17,960 nt of DNA from Rhodoferax sp. (lineage in GTDB: Bacteria; Pseudomonadota; Gammaproteobacteria; Burkholderiales; Burkholderiaceae_C): NCBI GenBank assembly GCA_030683195.1, contig JAUXQA010000212.1, positions 1 to 17,960 on the forward strand, given 5' to 3'. Below are positions 14,046 to 17,960 of the stretch, in pieces. The first letter of the stretch is position 1. Each line of letters opens with the position of its first letter. The notes under the pieces were generated by a model. The model was not told the origin of the DNA and did not search any database. It was given only the letters and a program-made list of their open reading frames with translations. Position numbers and translations under genes: made by a program.

Positions 14046-15314
14046 CTACGCCTGGCGTTTGAACAACTCACGAAACACGGGGTAAATATCGGCCACCGTG
14101 GCAATGCGCCGCATCGCAAACTCACCCGGATGGCTTATCTGGAGCCGTGTGTACTCTTGCCACAGGTTCTGAGGGGGGCCATCGGTGATCTCGATGTAGG
14201 AAAAATACTGGGTGAGTGGCAATATCTTTTCATCCAACAAGGCACGGCAGCGGGGAGAGTCGTCGCCCCAGTTGTCGCCGTCCGAGGCCTGCGCGCCATA
14301 GATGTTCCACAGGCTGCTGGGGTAGCGCGCCACCACGATCTTGTGCATGAGGTCCAGCGCGCTGGAGACCACGGTGCCCCCTGACTCGCGTGAGGTAAAA
14401 AATTCGTCTTCATCAACCTCGCTGGCCACCGTGTGGTGGCGAATGAACACCACATCAATGCGCTCGTAATTGCGGGTCAAAAACAGGTACAGCAGCATGA
14501 AAAACCGTTTGGCAATGCTCTTGCGCCCCTCGTCCATGGAGCCTGAGACATCGAGCAGGCAAAACATCACCGACTGCGTGCTGGGCTGGGGCACCTGAAC
14601 GCGGTTGCTATAGCGCAGATCGAACGAGTCCACAAAGGGCACCCGCTCCATCTTGATGCGCAGATGGGCAATCTCTTGGCGCAGGCGTGCCAACTCGGGG
14701 TCGTTGTCGGCCAAGCGGTTCTTTTTCTCATCCAGTTCCGCTATCAGGGCCCGCAGTTGTGCAGCGTACGGGCCGCCTACGGCAATGCGGCGGGAGGCCG
14801 CGCCGCGCATGGTGCGGGCCAGGTTGATGTTGGCGGGAACACCGCTTTGGGTGTAACCGGCGCGCACCCGGCGGGTTTGTTCGACATGGGCAAGTTGCTG
14901 CTTGACCAGGTTGGGCAACGCGAGTTCATCAAAAAAAATATCCAGAAACTCGTCTTTGGTGAGCGTGAAGAGAAACTCGTCCAGCCCCGCGCCGTCCTGA
15001 CTCGCCTCGCCCGGCCCCTGGCCGCCGCCGCCCCCGGGCGGGCGCTCGACCTGGTCCCCGCTGTTGAACCGGTCATTGCCGGGGCGCACCGTTTCCCACA
15101 CGCCACCGCGCCCATGTGAAAACTGGGGCTCCGCAATGTCTTTGCCCGGAATACCGATCTTTTCACCGTTGTCGATGTCGCGAATGCCGCGCTTGTTGAT
15201 GGCATCCGACACGGCTTTTCGAATCTGGCCCTTGTAGCGCTCCAGAAAGCGCGCGCGGTTGACCGAGCTTTTGTGCTTGCTGTCGAACCGGCGGTCGATG
15301 ATGCGCACCGTCAT
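14046..15314 (-). CDS. yeaH: YeaH/YhbH family protein (DUF444), von Willebrand A-like
   Basis: This 422-residue protein is close to E. coli YeaH (about 427). It opens with the family sequence MTVRIIDRRFDSKHKSSVNR and the RARFLERYKGQI segment. A glycine-rich linker follows (GGGGG at 94-98). The C-terminal half is a von Willebrand A-like domain with the metal-site motif DVSGSMDEGRK (255-265), ESGGTVVSS (310-318) and ASDGDNW (343-349). The protein is the functional partner of the PrkA kinase in stress and nitrogen-starvation responses, although its biochemical role is not established. The ATG at 15312-15314 has AGGG 6 nt upstream. It lies 32 nt after prkA and 7 nt before spoVR, so the three genes are one operon. 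Confidence 0.95.
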   Translation of the reverse strand: MTVRIIDRRFDSKHKSSVNRARFLERYKGQIRKAVSDAINKRGIRDIDNGEKIGIPGKDIAEPQFSHGRGGVWETVRPGNDRFNSGDQVERPPGGGGGQGPGEASQDGAGLDEFLFTLTKDEFLDIFFDELALPNLVKQQLAHVEQTRRVRAGYTQSGVPANINLARTMRGAASRRIAVGGPYAAQLRALIAELDEKKNRLADNDPELARLRQEIAHLRIKMERVPFVDSFDLRYSNRVQVPQPSTQSVMFCLLDVSGSMDEGRKSIAKRFFMLLYLFLTRNYERIDVVFIRHHTVASEVDEDEFFTSRESGGTVVSSALDLMHKIVVARYPSSLWNIYGAQASDGDNWGDDSPRCRALLDEKILPLTQYFSYIEITDGPPQNLWQEYTRLQISHPGEFAMRRIATVADIYPVFRELFKRQA

Positions 15315-15346
15315 GGCATGCCCTGGTGGGTGTTGACAATAAGGAT

Positions 15347-17269
15347 TTATGACGACTTGCGAACGCGCAAGTACCACTCGCACAGCAGGCGAACCTGCTT
15401 CTCGGTGTAGCCCTTGCTGATCATGCGGTTCACAAAGTCTTTGTGCTTTTTGTGTTCCTCGCCGCTGGCTTTGGTGTTGAACGAGATGACGGGCAGCAAC
15501 TCTTCGGTGTTGGAGAACATTTTTTTCTCGATCACGGCGCGCAGCTTTTCATACGAGGTCCAGGCCGGGTTGTTGCCATCGTGCTTGGCCCGCGCGCGCA
15601 GCACGAAGTTAACTACCTCATTGCGGAAGTCTTTGGGGTTGGAGATGCCGGCGGGCTTTTCTATTTTTTCAAGCTCGCTGTTGAGCGCGCCCCGGTCCAG
15701 AATTTCACCCGTATTGGTGTCGCGGTATTCCTGGTCCTGAATCCAGAAGTCGGCATAGGTCACGTAGCGGTCAAAAATGTTTTGGCCATATTCCGAATAG
15801 CTCTCCAGGTAGGCGGTCTGAATCTCCTTGCCAATGAATTCGGCGTAGCGTGGCGACAAGTATTCCTTGAGGTAGCGGGTGTAGCGGTCAGCCACCTCGG
15901 CCGGAAACTGCTCCTGCTCGATTTGTTGCTCCAGCACATACATCAAATGCACCGGGTTGGCAGCCACCTCGCGGTGGTCAAAATTGAACACGCGCGACAA
16001 GATCTTGAACGCAAATCGGGTGGACAAGCCGGTCATGCCCTCATCAACCCCCGCAAAATCGCGGTACTCCTGATAGCTCTTGGCCTTGGGATCGGTGTCT
16101 TTGAGGTTCTCCCCGTCGTAAACCCGCATTTTGGAAAAAATGCTGGAGTTTTCGGGTTCTTTCAGGCGCGACAAGACCGAGAACTGGGCCAGCATCTTGA
16201 GCGTGTCGGGCGCGCAGGGTGCTTCGGCCAGTGAGGAGTTGGTCAAGAGCTTTTCGTAGATGTGAATCTCATCCGACACCCGCAGTGAGTACGGCACCTT
16301 GACGATGTAAATCCGGTCCAGAAACGCCTCGTTGTTGCGGTTGTTTTTGAAGGTCAGCCACTCGGCCTCGTTGGAGTGGGCCAAAACCAAGCCGTCAAAT
16401 GGAATGGCACCAAAACCTTCGGTGCCCTTGTAATTACCCTCCTGCGTGGCGGTGAGCAGGGGGTGCAGCACCTTGATGGGCGCCTTGAACATCTCTACAA
16501 ACTCCAGCACCCCCCGGTTGGCCAGGCACAGGCCACCTGAATACGAGTAGGCGTCCGGGTCGCTCTGCGAGTAAGTCTCCAGCTTGCGGATATCGATCTT
16601 GCCCACCAAGGCCGAGATGTCCTGGTTGTTTTCATCACCCGGCTCGGTTTTGGACACAGCGACTTGCGACAGCACGGAGGGCCGCAGTTTCACCACCCGA
16701 AACCGCGTGATGTCCCCCCCAAACTCGCGCAGGCGTTTGACCGCCCAGGGGCTCATGATGGTGCCCAGGTAGCGCCGGGGGATGTTGAAGTCTTCCTCCA
16801 GCAATTTGGCGTCTTCCACCGGGTTGAACAAGCCCAAGGGCGACTCATGGACTGGCGAGCCCTTGATGGCGTAGAACGGCACCTCCTCAATCAGGGTTTT
16901 CAGCTTCTCTGCCAGTGAGGATTTGCCCCCGCCCACCGGCCCGAGCAGGTAGAGAATCTGCTTCTTTTCCTCCAAGCCCTGCGCGGCATGTCGGAAGTAA
17001 GAAACAATCTGCTCAATGACTTCCTCCACGCCATAAAGGTCCCGAAAAGCCGGGTAACGGCGCAGCACCTTGTTGGCGAAAATGCGGGACAGGCGAGGGT
17101 CGCTGCGGGTGTCGACCAGTTCGGGTTCGCCAATGGCCATCAGCATGCGCTCGGCCACGCTGGCATAGGCTTTCACATCACGCTTGCACAACTCAAGATA
17201 GTCCTGAATCGACATTTCTTCTTCCTGGGCGGCCTCAAAACGACCCTGGTAACGCGCAAATATATTCAT
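15347..17269 (-). CDS. prkA: PrkA serine protein kinase (YeaG)
   Basis: This 640-residue protein matches E. coli YeaG (about 644). The N-terminal AAA-type domain carries Walker A GPVGGGKSS (110-118), followed by VPFYAIKGSPVHESPLGL and the conserved YSGGLCLANRGVLEFVEMFK region; the C-terminal PrkA domain includes DFRNEVVNFVLRARA and a C-terminal EWYLRVRK. PrkA/YeaG is a cytoplasmic AAA-like protein with serine kinase activity; in enterobacteria it is induced by stress and nitrogen starvation and acts with YeaH. The ATG at 17267-17269 has a strong Shine-Dalgarno sequence (AAAGGAG, with GGAG 7 nt away), preferred over an in-frame codon 10 residues upstream. A minus-strand TTGACA at 17356-17361 could be a -35, but no good -10 or sigma-54 element is seen. 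It heads the operon. Confidence 0.96.
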   Translation of the reverse strand: MNIFARYQGRFEAAQEEEMSIQDYLELCKRDVKAYASVAERMLMAIGEPELVDTRSDPRLSRIFANKVLRRYPAFRDLYGVEEVIEQIVSYFRHAAQGLEEKKQILYLLGPVGGGKSSLAEKLKTLIEEVPFYAIKGSPVHESPLGLFNPVEDAKLLEEDFNIPRRYLGTIMSPWAVKRLREFGGDITRFRVVKLRPSVLSQVAVSKTEPGDENNQDISALVGKIDIRKLETYSQSDPDAYSYSGGLCLANRGVLEFVEMFKAPIKVLHPLLTATQEGNYKGTEGFGAIPFDGLVLAHSNEAEWLTFKNNRNNEAFLDRIYIVKVPYSLRVSDEIHIYEKLLTNSSLAEAPCAPDTLKMLAQFSVLSRLKEPENSSIFSKMRVYDGENLKDTDPKAKSYQEYRDFAGVDEGMTGLSTRFAFKILSRVFNFDHREVAANPVHLMYVLEQQIEQEQFPAEVADRYTRYLKEYLSPRYAEFIGKEIQTAYLESYSEYGQNIFDRYVTYADFWIQDQEYRDTNTGEILDRGALNSELEKIEKPAGISNPKDFRNEVVNFVLRARAKHDGNNPAWTSYEKLRAVIEKKMFSNTEELLPVISFNTKASGEEHKKHKDFVNRMISKGYTEKQVRLLCEWYLRVRKSS

Positions 17270-17292
17270 CACCACTCTCCTTTGATGGATGC

Positions 17293-17310
17293 GTTTCACG
17301 GAGGTGAAAC
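17293..17310 (-). promoter_or_regulatory. Hairpin in the prkA leader with a CTCC loop
   Basis: On the prkA message GTTTCAC-CTCC-GTGAAAC forms a perfect 7-bp stem with a 4-nt loop, ending about 9 nt upstream of the Shine-Dalgarno sequence. The loop CTCC is complementary to the GGAG of that ribosome binding site (17277-17280). It could therefore influence translation through loop pairing or serve as a protein site. No T-run follows, so it is not a terminator. The role is inferred. Confidence 0.5.
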
Positions 17311-17376
17311 AGCTGTTCTCAAACGGCTGGTCTTGTGCTTATTTTTCCGGCTCTGTGTCAAAAATAAATTTAAGAC

Positions 17377-17400
17377 AAAAAAAAGCCCCGGTCAAGGGGC
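17377..17400 (-). terminator. Rho-independent terminator of the O-acetylhomoserine sulfhydrylase gene
   Basis: Read on the minus strand, GCCCC-TTGACC-GGGGC is followed at once by eight T. It lies 44 nt after the TGA of the sulfhydrylase gene, and upstream of prkA, which is on the same strand. It separates the two transcripts, so prkA needs its own promoter within about 100 nt. Confidence 0.92.
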
Positions 17401-17443
17401 TAAAAGAGCGTGACTTGCGTTAACTCACGGTTGAGCGCATGGG

Positions 17444-17960
17444 TCAGACAGCAGCCAGCGCTTGCTCCAGGTCTTCCAGCAAATCGTCGATGTGCTCAAT
17501 ACCCACCGACAGGCGAACCATGTCGGGTTTGACCCCTGCTTTGGCCAGCTCGGCCGGGTTGAGCTGGCGGTGTGTGGTGCTGGCGGGGTGGCACGCCAGG
17601 GACTTGGCGTCGCCAATGTTGACCAGGCGGGTGAACAATTTCAGCGCATCCTGGAACCGGGCACCGGCTTCCAGGCTGTCAGCAGCCTTGAGACCAAAAC
17701 TGATGATGCCCGAGGCAAGGCCCCCCATTTGTTTTTGCACCAGCGCGTGGTCCGGGTGGTCGCTCAAACCAGCGTAATTGACCCAACCCACTTTGGCATG
17801 CGACTGCAGGTGCTGGGCGATCTTGAGCGTGTTCTCGCAAATGCGGTCCATGCGCAAGGCCAAAGTCTCGATGCCCTGCAAAATCTGAAAGGCCGCCATG
17901 GGGCTCAGTGCTGCCCCCATGTTGCGCAGCGGCACCACACGGGCCCGGCCAATGTAGGCT
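17444..17960 (-). CDS. metY: O-acetylhomoserine sulfhydrylase, C-terminal part (5' end outside window)
   Basis: The frame is open from the window's right edge to the TGA at 17444-17446, leaving about 171 residues. They include ALSPMAAFQILQGIETLALRM, KLFTRLVNIGDAKSLACHP, PASTTHRQL and the closing VRLSVGIEHIDDLLEDLEQAL. This is the C-terminal domain of the PLP-dependent Cys/Met metabolism enzymes, closest to O-acetylhomoserine aminocarboxypropyltransferase. The enzyme joins sulfide to O-acetylhomoserine, giving homocysteine for methionine synthesis in the cytoplasm. The PLP lysine is in the missing part. A GTG at 17936-17938 is internal, since family sequence (IGRAR) continues before it. A rho-independent terminator follows. 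Related cystathionine gamma-synthases are less likely, because the NIGDAKSLACHPASTTH wording is typical of MetY. Confidence 0.9.
   Translation of the reverse strand, partial: AYIGRARVVPLRNMGAALSPMAAFQILQGIETLALRMDRICENTLKIAQHLQSHAKVGWVNYAGLSDHPDHALVQKQMGGLASGIISFGLKAADSLEAGARFQDALKLFTRLVNIGDAKSLACHPASTTHRQLNPAELAKAGVKPDMVRLSVGIEHIDDLLEDLEQALAAV

Noticed and set aside
17311..17376. Sigma-54 type promoter for prkA
   Set aside because: The prkA operon is nitrogen-controlled in enterobacteria, so I looked for a GG-N10-GC element upstream; nothing close to consensus was found on the minus strand.

Overview
The window is GC-rich chromosomal DNA. The gene families, the codon style and one degenerate AT-rich intergenic element (about 11130-11185) fit a betaproteobacterium of the Burkholderiales, probably Comamonadaceae (Rhodoferax/Polaromonas-like). 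This is inference; there is no rRNA gene or marker gene to prove it. No tRNA, CRISPR array, complete insertion sequence or origin was seen.

Layout. (1) 1-1204, plus strand: the end of a LivG-type ATPase and a complete LivF-type ATPase, overlapping by 8 nt. These are the last genes of a branched-chain amino acid/amide-type ABC importer. (2) 1368-7536: a sugar uptake and catabolism locus split around a divergent control region (4241-4417). Leftward are the periplasmic binding protein, the permease and a PfkB sugar kinase. Rightward are a single-domain ABC ATPase, an RbsD/FucU-family mutarotase, a ROK regulator and a fructose-6-phosphate-aldolase-like enzyme. Gene overlaps and short gaps suggest tight operons. 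A PhoD-family exported phosphatase (7547-9160) follows the aldolase by only 10 nt. (3) 9237-10676: an NAD(P)-dependent aldehyde dehydrogenase of the succinate-semialdehyde type. (4) 10677-12502: an accessory, more AT-rich island. It begins with a 121-bp fragment of a spoVR-like gene, about 80% identical to the intact spoVR 2 kb further on. It then has about 560 bp without a clear gene, followed by a 30-codon ORF with a strong ribosome binding site whose stop overlaps the start of a membrane-anchored pentapeptide-repeat protein. (5) 12503-17269, minus strand: the conserved prkA (yeaG) - yeaH - spoVR (ycgB) stress operon. (6) 17444-17960, minus strand: the C-terminal part of an O-acetylhomoserine sulfhydrylase, followed by a clear rho-independent terminator.

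How the genes fit together. The sugar locus can be read as one pathway: periplasmic capture, ABC import, pyranose/furanose mutarotation, phosphorylation by the PfkB kinase, then retro-aldol cleavage by the FSA-like enzyme, under a ROK repressor. The sugar is not determined; fructose or another ketohexose is the best guess. The most unusual points are the mutarotase/FSA pairing with a split transporter, the spoVR fragment bordering the accessory island, and the tiny ORF coupled to the pentapeptide-repeat gene.
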